Positions 16,881 to 26,277 of a DNA stretch of 41,233 bases are shown here, piece by piece (within the stretch, counting starts at the first letter, position 1; the number at the start of each line of letters is the position of its first letter). Position numbers and translations under genes: made by a program. The DNA is from Flammeovirgaceae bacterium (lineage in GTDB: Bacteria; Bacteroidota; Bacteroidia; Cytophagales; Cyclobacteriaceae): contig JADJMA010000040.1 in NCBI GenBank assembly GCA_016709845.1, positions 1 to 41,233 of the forward strand. Reading direction: 5' to 3'. Below the pieces are notes generated by a model, which saw only the letters and a program-made list of their open reading frames with translations, ran no database searches and was not told the DNA's origin.

Positions 16881-18185
16881 ATGAATTATTACAGTACAAA
16901 CAATAAGAATCAAAAAGTAAGTCTGCGAGAGGCGGTTATTCAAGGATTGGCACCTGACAACGGACTTTATATGCCTGAAGAGATTCCGGGATTATCACGA
17001 TCATTTTTTAAGACGCTACCAGATAAGTCGCTTGCTGAAATAGCGTATAATGTTTCCAAAGCCATGTTGGGCGATGATTTGCCGGAATCTGAACTAATAG
17101 ACATTATAGATCACACCATTCAGTTTGATGCACCTTTGGTTTCTATAGAGCCAGGGGTACAGGCTTTAGAATTATTTCATGGACCCACACTGGCATTTAA
17201 AGATTTTGGTGCAAGGTTTTTGTCTGGTTTACTGGGGTACTTTGCTGAACAGCAGAATAAAGAGATTACTATTTTGGTGGCTACCTCGGGAGACACAGGA
17301 AGCGCTGTAGCGAATGCATTTTTAAATGTGCCCGGCATACGGGTAGTTGTTCTTTATCCGTCAGGTAAAGTAAGTGAGGTTCAGGAGAAACAATTTACCA
17401 CCTTAGGAAATAATATTATTGCGTTAGAGGTTAGTGGCACGTTTGATGATTGTCAACGATTGGTGAAGGAAGCATTTCTGGATGATCAGCTAAAGAAAAA
17501 ATTATTCCTTACTTCTGCCAACTCTATCAATATTGCACGACTTATCCCACAAACATTTTATTACTTCTATGCGTATGCGCAAGTGATGGATTCAAAAAAG
17601 CCAATGGTTATTTCAGTACCCAGTGGAAATTTCGGCAATCTTACGGCCGGTTTGATGGCAAAGAAAATGGGTGTAGGAATAAATAAGTTTGTGGCTGCAA
17701 CCAATATTAATGATGTAATCCCTGAGTATTTGAAAACAAAAATATTCAAGCCACGCAAATCAAAGCAAACGATTAGCAATGCGATGGATGTTGGTAACCC
17801 AAGCAACTTCGCCCGAATGATTGATTTGTATTCTTCAGATTTTGAAAAACTATCAACCGATGTTATCGGATATTCGTACACCGATAAGGAAACCCAAGAG
17901 GCCATGAAGCTAGTCTATAACAAAACGGGTTACGTAATGGATCCGCATGGAGCGATTGGCTATCTTGGCTTAAAAGATTTTTTGAAAAGCAATCCCGGTT
18001 ATACCGGTGTATTTTTAGAAACGGCTCATCCGACTAAGTTTAAAGATGTAGTGGAGGAAGCAATCGATAATAAAATAGAACTTCCTCAAAAGCTCAGAGA
18101 ATTTATGAAAGGGAAGAAGCAATCAATTTCTATTACCTCTGATTTTGTAACGTTCAAAAAATTACTTCCAACCTTGCTCTCCTAA
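16881..18185 (+). CDS. thrC: Threonine synthase
   Basis: PLP enzyme that turns O-phosphohomoserine into threonine. 434 residues from ATG 16881 (MNYYSTNNKNQKVSLREAV); an upstream in-frame TTG at 16872 is less likely. HGPTLAFKDFGARFL carries the PLP Lys at about residue 107, ATSGDTGSAVANAF binds phosphate, and SGNFGNLTAGL and DPHGAIGYLGL are further family motifs. It belongs to the long bacterial/yeast-type clade with the extra N-terminal domain. It converges with pcm; the two 3' ends overlap by 24 bases. Confidence 0.97.
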   Translation: MNYYSTNNKNQKVSLREAVIQGLAPDNGLYMPEEIPGLSRSFFKTLPDKSLAEIAYNVSKAMLGDDLPESELIDIIDHTIQFDAPLVSIEPGVQALELFHGPTLAFKDFGARFLSGLLGYFAEQQNKEITILVATSGDTGSAVANAFLNVPGIRVVVLYPSGKVSEVQEKQFTTLGNNIIALEVSGTFDDCQRLVKEAFLDDQLKKKLFLTSANSINIARLIPQTFYYFYAYAQVMDSKKPMVISVPSGNFGNLTAGLMAKKMGVGINKFVAATNINDVIPEYLKTKIFKPRKSKQTISNAMDVGNPSNFARMIDLYSSDFEKLSTDVIGYSYTDKETQEAMKLVYNKTGYVMDPHGAIGYLGLKDFLKSNPGYTGVFLETAHPTKFKDVVEEAIDNKIELPQKLREFMKGKKQSISITSDFVTFKKLLPTLLS

Positions 18186-18809
18186 AAGCGGTACAAAAGC
18201 AAAGGAGTCAAACTCTTCCTTCTTTAATTCACCTTTCACTTTGGTGATTCGTACCATCTTTTGGCGTTCACGGTCTCCAACAGGAATGAGCAAAATACCT
18301 CCTTCTGCCAATTGATCGGTAAGGGCTTTGGGAACAACCGGGGCGCCTGCGGTAACAATTATTTTATCGTAAGGAGCTTTGGCAGGAATCCCTTTTGAGC
18401 CGTCTCCAAAAAAGAAATAGGGCTGATAGCTAAGTTGTGGAAGAAAGTCCCGGGTTCGTTCGTAGAGCTTTCGGTTATACTCAATAGTATAAACTTTTGC
18501 GCCCATTTCCAGTAATACCGCAGCCTGATAGCCTGATCCGGTACCAATTTCTAAAACTTTATCGCCAGGCTTAATTTTGAGCTTTTCTGATTGAAAGGCT
18601 ACCGTAAAGGGCTGAGAGATGGTTTGACCTTCCCCGATGGGAAAAGCCTTATCCTCATAGGCATGATTGAGTAGCGCATCGTCAAAAAAAGCGTGCCTGG
18701 GCACCTTGCCAATTGCGTCTAAAACCCGACCGTCTAAAATACCCTTTTCCAGCAGTTTTTTAACCAGTTTATTCCGTAATCCACGCTGCTTGTAGTTATC
18801 CTCAATCAT
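18162..18809 (-). CDS. pcm: Protein-L-isoaspartate O-methyltransferase
   Basis: Repairs isoaspartyl residues in aged proteins by SAM-dependent methylation. 215 residues from ATG 18809 (MIEDNYKQRGLRNKLVKKLL). The family signatures are RHAFFDDALLNHAYEDKAFPIGEGQTISQPF and, near residues 85-97, the SAM-binding KVLEIGTGSGYQAAVLLEMGA. The ending FDSFAFVPLLGEQGW is typical. Two further in-frame ATGs lie upstream (18824, 18821). The gene ends inside the thrC 3' end on the opposite strand. Confidence 0.94.
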   Translation of the reverse strand: MIEDNYKQRGLRNKLVKKLLEKGILDGRVLDAIGKVPRHAFFDDALLNHAYEDKAFPIGEGQTISQPFTVAFQSEKLKIKPGDKVLEIGTGSGYQAAVLLEMGAKVYTIEYNRKLYERTRDFLPQLSYQPYFFFGDGSKGIPAKAPYDKIIVTAGAPVVPKALTDQLAEGGILLIPVGDRERQKMVRITKVKGELKKEEFDSFAFVPLLGEQGWK

Positions 18810-18895
18810 TTTGATAAACATCAATTTGACGCTAAAAACGCCAATTTTTCAGGGTAAACAAAGTTTTAGAAAAAGTTTAGGAAAATTGAAACTCA

Positions 18896-19023
18896 AGCCC
18901 CTACTTTGGGGTTCTCTAAAGCACAGTAAATACTATTTTGCCATAGCGTTAAACTGTGTTAAACCTGACCTTGAAAGCTCGTTGGTTTTGCTTCCAACTG
19001 CCTAAAGGTCAGGTTATTTTTTT
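18896..19023 (+). ncRNA. Candidate structured plus-strand RNA ending in a terminator
   Basis: Three hairpins follow one another: AGCCCC/GGGGTT (18896-18913), CACAGT/ACTGTG (18922-18958), and AACCTGACCTT/AAGGTCAGGTT (18962-19015) with an inner GTTGG/CCAAC stem. A T7 tail follows on the plus strand only. Both neighbouring genes run on the minus strand, so no plus-strand gene needs this terminator. A small RNA of ~130 bases is possible; no good promoter box was found, and no known RNA family was recognised. Confidence 0.35.
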
Positions 19024-19031
19024 GTCTATGT

Positions 19032-21734
19032 TCAGAACCCAATCAATATAAAAGGCGCCCAATAATAGGGAGATGCATAGGCTCCTTTGTCAATCATATT
19101 AAGCTTTGCCTCCCGCAAACCACTGCTAAAGGTCTCATTTTGTTGCTGCAATAAACTTTGATAGAATGTTGTCATTAATTCAGCAGTTGATTCATCGGCT
19201 ACACTCCAAAATGAAACAATAATATTTTTTGCTCCTGCATAGACCAAGGCTCTGGATAACCCAATAACGCCTTCTCCTTTTGAAATTTTTCCTAAACCAG
19301 TTTGACAGGCCGATAAGGAAACCAGGTTTGCATTTAATTGTAGATTGTAAATCTCGCCAGCGTAAAGATTGCCGTCCTCCGCTTCCGTATTATTCTGCAA
19401 AAAAATTCGGGAGAGTTCTGGGTTATCCTCATCTACAATTCCGTGCGTGGCAAGATGTACCAGCGAGTAGTTTTGGAGCGTACCATCTTTGATTGCTGTT
19501 TCGCTGGCCTGTTCATGCGTGAGAACTTCGCAAGAGATATTTTTTGCTTTAAAGAGATCCGAGATTTCCCTCACTTCTTTTTCAGTTCCCGGTAACGCAT
19601 TCAAATTATCCTTTTCGGGAAATGAAACGGGAGCCAACAGGCGAGCCGAGGTGATAACTGTATTGGATGGGGAACGTTTTTTTTGCAGGAGTAGCCCAGC
19701 CGAAAACTCATACTGGATCGAATATCTTTTTAATAAGTAGGGGAGTTTTGTAAAGGGTGTTTGAATATCTTTTACGGGTTGGGTCAATAATGCTTCGAAA
19801 GGGACAATGCTCATTCTGCCGGAAGGCAAGATCACCAGGTTATCGATGGCGGATGAAAGACCTTTCGGGATTAAAAGTTTATAAAGATTTCGTGAACTTA
19901 GAATAAATGTTTTCTGGTCAGAGAAATACATGCTGTTTCTAAACCCATTGAGGTATTTATCATAATCAGCGGGCAGCGATTGATCCGTAATGGAAAAACG
20001 TTTGTGCGTGAGCAGATATGTATAGAGGCGATTATTTTTCTCATCAATGAGATAACTCAATAACGCTGTCTTTTCATTTAATAATTCTTGTAATTGCCCG
20101 ATGGAAGGCGCGGAAGAATTGAATTTAAGATTGAAATACTCCGGATAACTTTTTTCAAGCTGAAGGGTAAATTCACTATAAGCGGTGTTTAGGTGAAAGG
20201 CTGTTTCTCTTAGATATTTCTCCTCGTCATCGGAAGGCTTTTGTGAAAGTTTTTGCGTAACCAGGGCCATCGCAGACTTTAGACTTTTCTCTTCTTCTAA
20301 GAGATCGGCTGGAATATTGGCAAATGATTTAGCGTTGGCATCGGCAATGGCCTCCTGTAGCACGGCCGACTTACTTTTCTCAGCAAAATAAAAAGATCGT
20401 TCGCGGTATTCCGTTCGGTGTTTAAATGCAACTTCACTGAGCATGTGCGCTATTCGTACTCCGTCAGCATATACTTCGTTAGCGATTGCTCCGAGTGTAA
20501 TTTTGTCAGCTTCGTTGGTGGTTTGCTTCCGAAGAATATCAATTAAAGAGTCGCAAACCTGCAACGTGGTAAGCCCTAAGGTGAGATCTGTTATTTTTAA
20601 TGTTTTCCCTAAAAAGCGTGCTTCCAGAACCTCCGCTTTATACATCAAAGAATACAAGAGCTGAGTTCCGCTATAAAAATTTTTACCTTTTGGGTTGACT
20701 AGATAATTTTCGTCATTAAAATCACTAATATTTGCAATGAGTGATTTTTGATAATTGATTAAAGCATCATCAAACTTATTTTGTGATTTTTCAATGTTAC
20801 CTATAAGCGTATACATATAGGCAACATCCGGATGCTTTTTCCCATCTGCAACCAGATACATCTGTAAGGCTTTGTTATAATATTCTAACGCAGCAGCCTG
20901 ATTATTCATTTTGGAATAAGTTTCTCCGAGGTAGCGCAAGACAAAAGCCTTAGCGGGATGCGGCTGCGGATAAATTTTTTCCCATATCTTCAAGGAGGTT
21001 TCGAAATAGTTAATCGCGTCTCCATAAAGCTCCAGATAGAGATACACAACGCCAAGATTAGAATTGGCGATAGCAAACTTTTGATGATCCTTACCGTGTA
21101 ATTTCTCATACATGGACGTTGCCAATTCATAATTGTCTAAGGCCTTGTCCAGATCAATGCTGGTATAGATCAGTCCCAGGTCGTTGTACGATGCGGCAAT
21201 TAATTCATGGGTTTCTGGTAAAACATCTTTGCGTAAAGATAATGCCATAAGCTGTTGCTCTTCGGCTTGCGAATATTTACCCGTATTGAGATATACTTGA
21301 CCTAAATAAGTAAGTGCCTGCGCGGTAGCTAAATTGTTATTACCTTGTTGAAGTGAGCTAACAGCATGAATTAATGTTTCAAGAGCCAAATCATTACGAC
21401 CTTGATTGAGATAAAGAAATCCAATATTGGTTTCAGTAATGGCAACTAAAACCTCTGGATTTTTTGATGATTTACTTTTTCCAAGAATTACTTTTAAGAG
21501 GGCATCGGCATCCTCAAATTTTCCCCATCGGATAAGAGCCTCGGCCTTCTTATTTTCCAATACTATTTGCAATGAAAGGTCAGTTGTCTTGTATTGATCT
21601 ACCTGAGTAATCACTTCTTCAAACTGACTATCAAATAGAAGTTCATCTAACTTCTGAATGATAGGATCCTGTTTTTGTGCATGAACACTCATGCAGATAA
21701 AAAGCAGGAGGGATGCAAAGATATTTTTAATCAT
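19032..21734 (-). CDS. Secreted TPR-repeat protein with C-terminal CHAT peptidase domain
   Basis: 900 residues, intact. A Sec signal peptide (MIKNIFASLLLFICMSVHAQ) precedes about eight tetratricopeptide repeats (roughly residues 60-340, e.g. ATAQALTYLGQVYLNTGKYSQAEE), a helical linker and a CHAT domain, a caspase-like cysteine peptidase fold. The catalytic pair is visible: His764 in VHLATHG and Cys810 in SLSACQTGLG, followed by GEGVIGLSRALVYAGAKNIIVSFW. The signal peptide places it in the periplasm or at the surface, unlike the cytosolic CHAT peptidases of type III-E CRISPR or gasdermin systems. Its ATG is 2 bases from the stop of the beta-barrel gene, so the two are one operon. The substrate is unknown. 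Confidence 0.9.
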   Translation of the reverse strand: MIKNIFASLLLFICMSVHAQKQDPIIQKLDELLFDSQFEEVITQVDQYKTTDLSLQIVLENKKAEALIRWGKFEDADALLKVILGKSKSSKNPEVLVAITETNIGFLYLNQGRNDLALETLIHAVSSLQQGNNNLATAQALTYLGQVYLNTGKYSQAEEQQLMALSLRKDVLPETHELIAASYNDLGLIYTSIDLDKALDNYELATSMYEKLHGKDHQKFAIANSNLGVVYLYLELYGDAINYFETSLKIWEKIYPQPHPAKAFVLRYLGETYSKMNNQAAALEYYNKALQMYLVADGKKHPDVAYMYTLIGNIEKSQNKFDDALINYQKSLIANISDFNDENYLVNPKGKNFYSGTQLLYSLMYKAEVLEARFLGKTLKITDLTLGLTTLQVCDSLIDILRKQTTNEADKITLGAIANEVYADGVRIAHMLSEVAFKHRTEYRERSFYFAEKSKSAVLQEAIADANAKSFANIPADLLEEEKSLKSAMALVTQKLSQKPSDDEEKYLRETAFHLNTAYSEFTLQLEKSYPEYFNLKFNSSAPSIGQLQELLNEKTALLSYLIDEKNNRLYTYLLTHKRFSITDQSLPADYDKYLNGFRNSMYFSDQKTFILSSRNLYKLLIPKGLSSAIDNLVILPSGRMSIVPFEALLTQPVKDIQTPFTKLPYLLKRYSIQYEFSAGLLLQKKRSPSNTVITSARLLAPVSFPEKDNLNALPGTEKEVREISDLFKAKNISCEVLTHEQASETAIKDGTLQNYSLVHLATHGIVDEDNPELSRIFLQNNTEAEDGNLYAGEIYNLQLNANLVSLSACQTGLGKISKGEGVIGLSRALVYAGAKNIIVSFWSVADESTAELMTTFYQSLLQQQNETFSSGLREAKLNMIDKGAYASPYYWAPFILIGF

Positions 21735-21736
21735 GC

Positions 21737-22743
21737 CTAGAACCGGTAATTGTAACTGATGGTTGTAACAAGTTCCCGGGTTAACCCATCAGGATTTACT
21801 TCCCGATGAGTTATCCTTCTGCCGAGTAATAATCGAATACCCGACTTAACGTTGAAATTATAACCAACGGTGCCAATGCCGGATAATGCCATCCCGGTTG
21901 TGCCATCTAATTTTATCCGCTGAAGCGTATTGGGATTTGTTATCTCATCCTTACAATTCTGAAAATAGGAAGTAAGCCAAGGGTAAAGTTGAATCGGGCG
22001 TATCTGAAGTTACGCTCTGCCCGAAACATAATATCAGTCCCTCGCTTAAGTTCGTAGCAGGGCGCGTAACTTCTTACATAATCTTCTCCTTCGCCATTAT
22101 TGTAAACGGGTATCCAGGCGCTCCAGGTAAATTGATTATTATTTTGATTGAATGGATGCTGAATGCCGGTTGCAAACAACCATTTTTTATTCACGAGTGA
22201 AATCCCTGTTATAAAATCGTAGGTGCCTAAACTCGTTTGATAATACATTGGGAAGGAGAGACCATTCTCTTTTGATTTTAAATTCGAGTTATTAGAAGGA
22301 ATCTTTCCCCCCTACGAAAGGCTGATGTCAAACTTTTCTGATGAGTACAGATTTCTTGTTAAGCAAAGAGAGAGATCAGAAAGACTTGCAGTATTTCCAA
22401 AATTTCCACTGGCAGCCTGGTAAGGAACTTTTACCTGAAAGAAGGTTTTGCTATCAATGATATTAAAACTAAAATCAGCGGTTGCTACGTAGATTTTTGG
22501 CGAAAGGGTAGTGGTACCACGGTAAAAACTTACTTCCACCGATCGCAATTTTATGGGAACCTTTTTATTAAAGGGTTGGTCGGGCTTCATGGCACCCATC
22601 GTGCAAAACCCGGCATCGCTACAACCTTGCGCAAACACGAAATTGGTGATAATGAGTAGAGGAAGAATTATGATTAAACTTCTTGTGAACAAGAGTTTGT
22701 TCAAATTAGAAAGGTAAAGCCGCTGTTTGTGGATCACACTCAT
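21737..22743 (-). CDS. Outer-membrane beta-barrel protein of unknown function, frameshifted
   Basis: About 335 residues. A signal peptide (LLFTRSLIIILPLLIITNFVFAQ) is followed by a Cys-containing start GCSDAGFCTMGAM and alternating amphipathic strands (LRSVEVSFYRGTTTLSPKIYVA, WLFATGIQHPFNQNNNQFTWSAWIPVY, FRYARFNFTLGLLPIF). It ends SYNYRF, and the terminal Phe is the usual barrel-assembly signal. The frame breaks near 22315 at a six-G run and near 21950. It begins at 22743 or at a later in-frame start. It immediately precedes and is coupled to the CHAT gene. No specific transporter family was recognised. Confidence 0.7.
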
Positions 22744-22800
22744 GTAAATTGCTTTTGGTTCTCCTGGATTAAACGTCTCATAGAGTTCAATTTTATTTAC

Positions 22801-22939
22801 TGTTTGTTAGATATCAATATCTAATTCTAAAAACTCTTGCTTATTGGAATCGGTTATAGATGCCAGGCTTGTTGTGAAGTCACCATATTTTGAATAGGTC
22901 TCTGGCTTTTCGATTGCTTTATGCTTGTATCATAAAGAT
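22801..22939 (-). pseudogene. Possible gene remnant (45-codon open frame without a start)
   Basis: A frame ending LASITDSNKQEFLELDIDI and a TAA near 22809 looks coding in composition but has no start codon: it is preceded by a TGA. It lies in the 245-base gap between the beta-barrel gene and the M23 peptidase gene and is in frame with the former. It could be the tail of a decayed gene or chance. Nothing else is seen in this gap. Confidence 0.2.
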
Positions 22940-22988
22940 ACAAACTCGAACAGAAAAAAATAGTAATTTTTTGAAGGATTAAGTTCGA

Positions 22989-23967
22989 TTACATACCGAG
23001 AGACTGATTCTCGATCGAAGCAAGCTCAATGATTTTTTCGTATTCTGCTGGATTGAGATCATTAAAGAAGTAGTGTACCGGATTGGCATGAATGCCATTT
23101 ACAAAAACTTCGTAGTGTAAATGGGGTGCTGTGGATAATCCGGTATCACCAACATAACCGATAAGATCCCCACGTTTAACTTTTTGACCTTGCTGAACAG
23201 CAAAACCATGCATGTGTGCATATCGGGTACGATAACCAAATCCATGATCTATTTCAATTGTTTTACCATAGCCACTAAAACTAACATTAGGTTTATCTAT
23301 CACGCCATCGGCTGTTGCATAAATGGGGGTTCCAATAGCTGCGGCAAAGTCAATGCCTGTATGCATTTTCTTTACTTTATAAATGGGGTGAATTCGCATT
23401 CCAAAACCGGAAGCCAGTGCAATGAGCTGTTTGTTTGATATGGGTTGAATAGCTGGAATGGCAGCAAACAATTTTTCCTTGCTCTCCTCAGCCAACCACA
23501 TCATCTTGAGATTTTGATTCTATATATATCTTTCTTCAGAGTTTATCCACGCTTTCACTCAAGGACACAATGATATCTTCGTGAATGGTATTTTTCTTTT
23601 TGATGTCCTCATAGCGGTCTAATCCGCCAACGCCTGCATCCCGAATTCCCTTGTCAATGGGTTCGGCCCCCAAAACAACGCGGTATATATTATCATCGCG
23701 GTATTCCATGTTAACGAGTTGCTTCTTAAGATTCTCAACTTCTACTTGCAAATTCTCGTAATAGAATTCCATTTCTTTTACTTCATTTTTGAGAATTAAT
23801 TCCTTGGGAGACTCGAAATAAGAACTATATAGAATCAATAAACCCACTGCCATGGCCAAGGTTAGCGATATAATGCCTAGTGTATTAAGTACGATATCCC
23901 CGGTCGAGGTTTTAATTCGCTCGTATTTGCAAGTCTCCGTGTCGTAGTAATACTTTATTCTTGCCAT
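22989..23967 (-). CDS. M23 family metallopeptidase, frameshifted
   Basis: Zinc endopeptidase acting on peptidoglycan. About 326 residues in two pieces. The N-terminal piece has a cytoplasmic start (MARIKYYYDTETCKYERIK), a membrane helix near residues 28-48, a coiled coil (LILKNEVKEMEFYYENLQVEVENLKKQL) and YRVVLGAEPI. The C-terminal piece is the lysostaphin-type domain: SGFGMRIHPIYKVKKMHTGIDFAA (His and Asp zinc ligands), YAHMHGF and APHLHYEVFVNG (HxH). The break at 23504-23540 has an in-frame TGA and a shift, yet KIYIESKSQDD between them fits the family. It overlaps the mogA end region by position (22-base gap) and is probably co-transcribed. Confidence 0.9.
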
Positions 23968-23988
23968 AATTTTACTATCAGAATGTTT

Positions 23989-24516
23989 TCACGCAGGTCT
24001 GAAAATATGGATACTTTCGGGTCTGCACTCAATATACGGGCCATTCAGAAGGTCGATACAATAAGGAATGGCCGGAAACACTGCATCTAAACACTGGCGG
24101 ATCGCTTTTGGTTTCCCTGGCAAATTTACGATTAATGTTTGATTTCTGATTCCAGCCGTCTGCCTGGAGAGAATGGCGGTGGGTACATATTTCAAACTTT
24201 CTAATCGCATCAATTCGCCAAAACCGGGCATCATCTTATCGCACACGGTTTCGGTTGCCTCTGGAGTTACATCTCGTTTGGCGGGCCCGGTTCCACCACA
24301 CGTAATAATCAAACAGCATTTTTTTATGTCAGCCATTTCAATGAGTGTACTTTCAATTAAAGCTTGTTCATCGGGGATTACCGCGTACTCTTTCTCCCAC
24401 GTGCTTATCAGGTATTCGTTCAATGTATTTACGATGGCTTTACCAGGAAGGTCTTCATAGATGCCCTGGCTGGCACGATCTGATACATTGATTATTCCGA
24501 TTCTTATTTCGGTCAT
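23989..24516 (-). CDS. mogA: Molybdopterin adenylyltransferase
   Basis: Adenylates molybdopterin before molybdate insertion. 175 residues. RIGIINVSDRASQGIYEDLPG, LIITCGGTGPAKRDVTPEAT (the MPT-binding GGTG motif near residue 75), MPGFGELMR, TAILSRQTAGIRNQTLIVNLPGKP and the ending IPYCIDLLNGPYIE follow E. coli MogA closely, including the insertions that separate MogA from MoaB. No other moa/moe gene is in the window. It lies 14 bases after trhO and 21 bases before the M23 peptidase gene. Confidence 0.92.
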   Translation of the reverse strand: MTEIRIGIINVSDRASQGIYEDLPGKAIVNTLNEYLISTWEKEYAVIPDEQALIESTLIEMADIKKCCLIITCGGTGPAKRDVTPEATETVCDKMMPGFGELMRLESLKYVPTAILSRQTAGIRNQTLIVNLPGKPKAIRQCLDAVFPAIPYCIDLLNGPYIECRPESIHIFRPA

Positions 24517-24530
24517 TAATTGATTATAAG

Positions 24531-25574
24531 TTATACAGAGGACTGATGAATTCTGGTCTTCAGATCCTGTGCCCTTCCTTTTTTAAATACCTGTCGACCT
24601 TTATTTATGCCTTTACGAAGTTCCTTTTGTGCCTCCACCGGAAGGGCGAGTATGTCTGAGCAAGCTTGTGAGCAACATCCGGCATATTTAGCTGCACACG
24701 CCTCGCACTGTATAAACAATAAATGACAACCATCATTTTTACAGTTGGTGTGCGTATCGGAAGGTTTTCCGCACTGGTGGCATTCGCTAATAATCTCGTC
24801 CGAAATGCGCTCGCCTAAGCGCTCGTCAAATACAAAGTTTTTACCGATAAACTTATTTTCCAATCCCTGCGTCTTCACTTGGTGGGCATATTCAATAATA
24901 CCTCCATTGAGTTGAAATACATTATTAAATCCTACGTGCTTAAACCAGGCACTCGCTTTTTCACAGCGTATTCCACCGGTACAATACATCAGTAGATTCT
25001 TATCTTTTTTATCTTCCAGTAAATCCTTTACTACTTTGAGCTCTTCCCTAAACGTATCCACATCGGGGCATATGGCATTTTTAAAATGACCTATTTCACT
25101 TTCGTAATGATTGCGCATGTCTACAATAACAGTATCAGGATTGTTGGCAAGTGCATTAAACTCGGCTGCATTTACATGAACCCCACAGTTGGTAACATCA
25201 AAGGTGTTGTCATTCAACCCATCGGCTACGATCTTATTTCGTACTAAAATCTTTAATTTAAAAAATGACTTCCCATTGTCGTCAACAGCAATATTTAATC
25301 GGATTCCATCTAACCACGAAATGCTATATAATTCAGATTTGAAATCGTTTACCTGTTCGGTGGGAATGCTTATCTGAGCATTAATCCCTTCATGAGCAAC
25401 ATAAATTCTGCCCCAAACCTGCATTTTCTCTAATTGCTTATATAAATCATTTCTAAAATTTACCGGATCAGCAATCTGATAATATTTATAAAATGAGATG
25501 GTTGTGCGGGCCTGAGCGCTGCTGTAAAAGCTGCTCTTTTAGTTCTTTCCGCTAATTCGATTATATAAGGCCAT
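24531..25574 (-). CDS. trhO: tRNA uridine 5-hydroxylase TrhO (rhodanese family), frameshifted at the N-terminus
   Basis: Oxygen-dependent hydroxylation of U34 in tRNA (YceA family). ATG 25574 gives MALYNRISGK; two compensating indels near 25510-25545 disturb the next ~18 residues, after which RTTISFYKYYQIADP and VWGRIYVAHEGINAQIS are normal. The rhodanese domain carries MYCTGGIRCEKASAW with the catalytic Cys near residue 198. The C-terminal Cys-rich segment (CHQCGKPSDTHTNCKNDGCH, then CEACAAKYAGCC) is conserved in the family. The total of ~348 residues is the normal length. A candidate -7 box lies at 25596-25603. mogA follows after 14 bases. Confidence 0.93.
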
Positions 25575-25595
25575 ACCCTTGTATTTTTCAACATG

Positions 25596-25603
25596 CAAAT
25601 TTA
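25596..25603 (-). promoter_or_regulatory. Candidate -7 box (TAAATTTG) for trhO
   Basis: Matches TAnnTTTG on the minus strand; 19 bases upstream is TTA instead of TTG. The start would fall near 25589, 15 bases before the trhO ATG. Confidence 0.4.
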
Positions 25604-25639
25604 ATGAATTTCCTGGTTCTATTAATTCAGAACGAATGG

Positions 25640-26267
25640 CTACTTCGTGGAAGGCTGAAGCTCGCCTCTCAAAAGTTTATTATAATCCTCGCAAGAAAGG
25701 GTCCCTTTAAATTGCAATACCCACAAGTTTTATACGTATCACCAAAATAATTTTTCTTTATAATAACAGTGGAGCCATTGCATACCGGACAAACTACTTT
25801 ACCCGTGGGTCCACAATCCATATTAAAGTCTTTAGAAAAGACCTGCGATGCCTGCTGCGATTCCAGCTGTTTTTGTTTTAATAATTCAGCTTCGGCCTTT
25901 GCTTTAATGGCAATCGCTTCTTCTGAAAATTGGCCGGAGGTACCTTTTAATTGAATGTATTTATTAAGCCAATCGGTGCTTTGTTTATACTTTGCGAGAT
26001 GGTATGAATTTTTCCCCAAATAAAAAGTAAGATCAGACGGAACACTTCGAACACTTTTTAACAAATAGATAATTTTTGCTTCGGCCGCTTCGTATTGTTC
26101 TGTGTCGATAAGCTGGGCTACCGAATCCATCTGCTTATCAATCTCCCGTTGTTTATCAGCTTGACGCTGAATTTCCAATTGACGAATTTTTCCTGTTCAT
26201 TGGATTGCGAGAAAGCCATGAAGGAAACGCCACAGAATAGAAATAAAATTATTAAATGTTTATTCAC
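25640..26267 (-). CDS. Secreted TPR-like protein with C-terminal zinc-ribbon motif, frameshifted
   Basis: About 209 residues. A GTG start at 26267 opens a signal peptide (MNKHLIILFLFCGVSFMAFSQ). A charged coiled segment follows (LEIQRQADKQREIDKQMDSV), then TPR-like helices (YEAAEAKIIYLLKSV, FYLGKNSYHLAKYKQSTDWLNKYIQL). The C-terminal segment has VCPVCNGS, then KTCGYCNLKGTL, a CxxCxG...CxxC pair resembling a DnaJ-type zinc ribbon. Shifts occur near 26190 and near 25700; the corrected end is LSCEDYNKLLRGELQPSTK with a stop at 25640-25642. It starts 10 bases after the ACMSD gene. The function is unknown. Confidence 0.7.
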
Positions 26268-26277
26268 AACTACACAG

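Noticed and set aside
18896..19023. An SRP (4.5S) RNA, suggested by GGTCAGG
   Set aside because: The GGAA tetraloop and the rest of the conserved helix 8 are absent.
22989..23967. Two separate genes, a coiled-coil membrane protein and a stand-alone M23 peptidase
   Set aside because: Together they match one known M23 architecture, and the sequence between them (KIYIESKSQDD) continues the family pattern, so a sequencing break is more likely.
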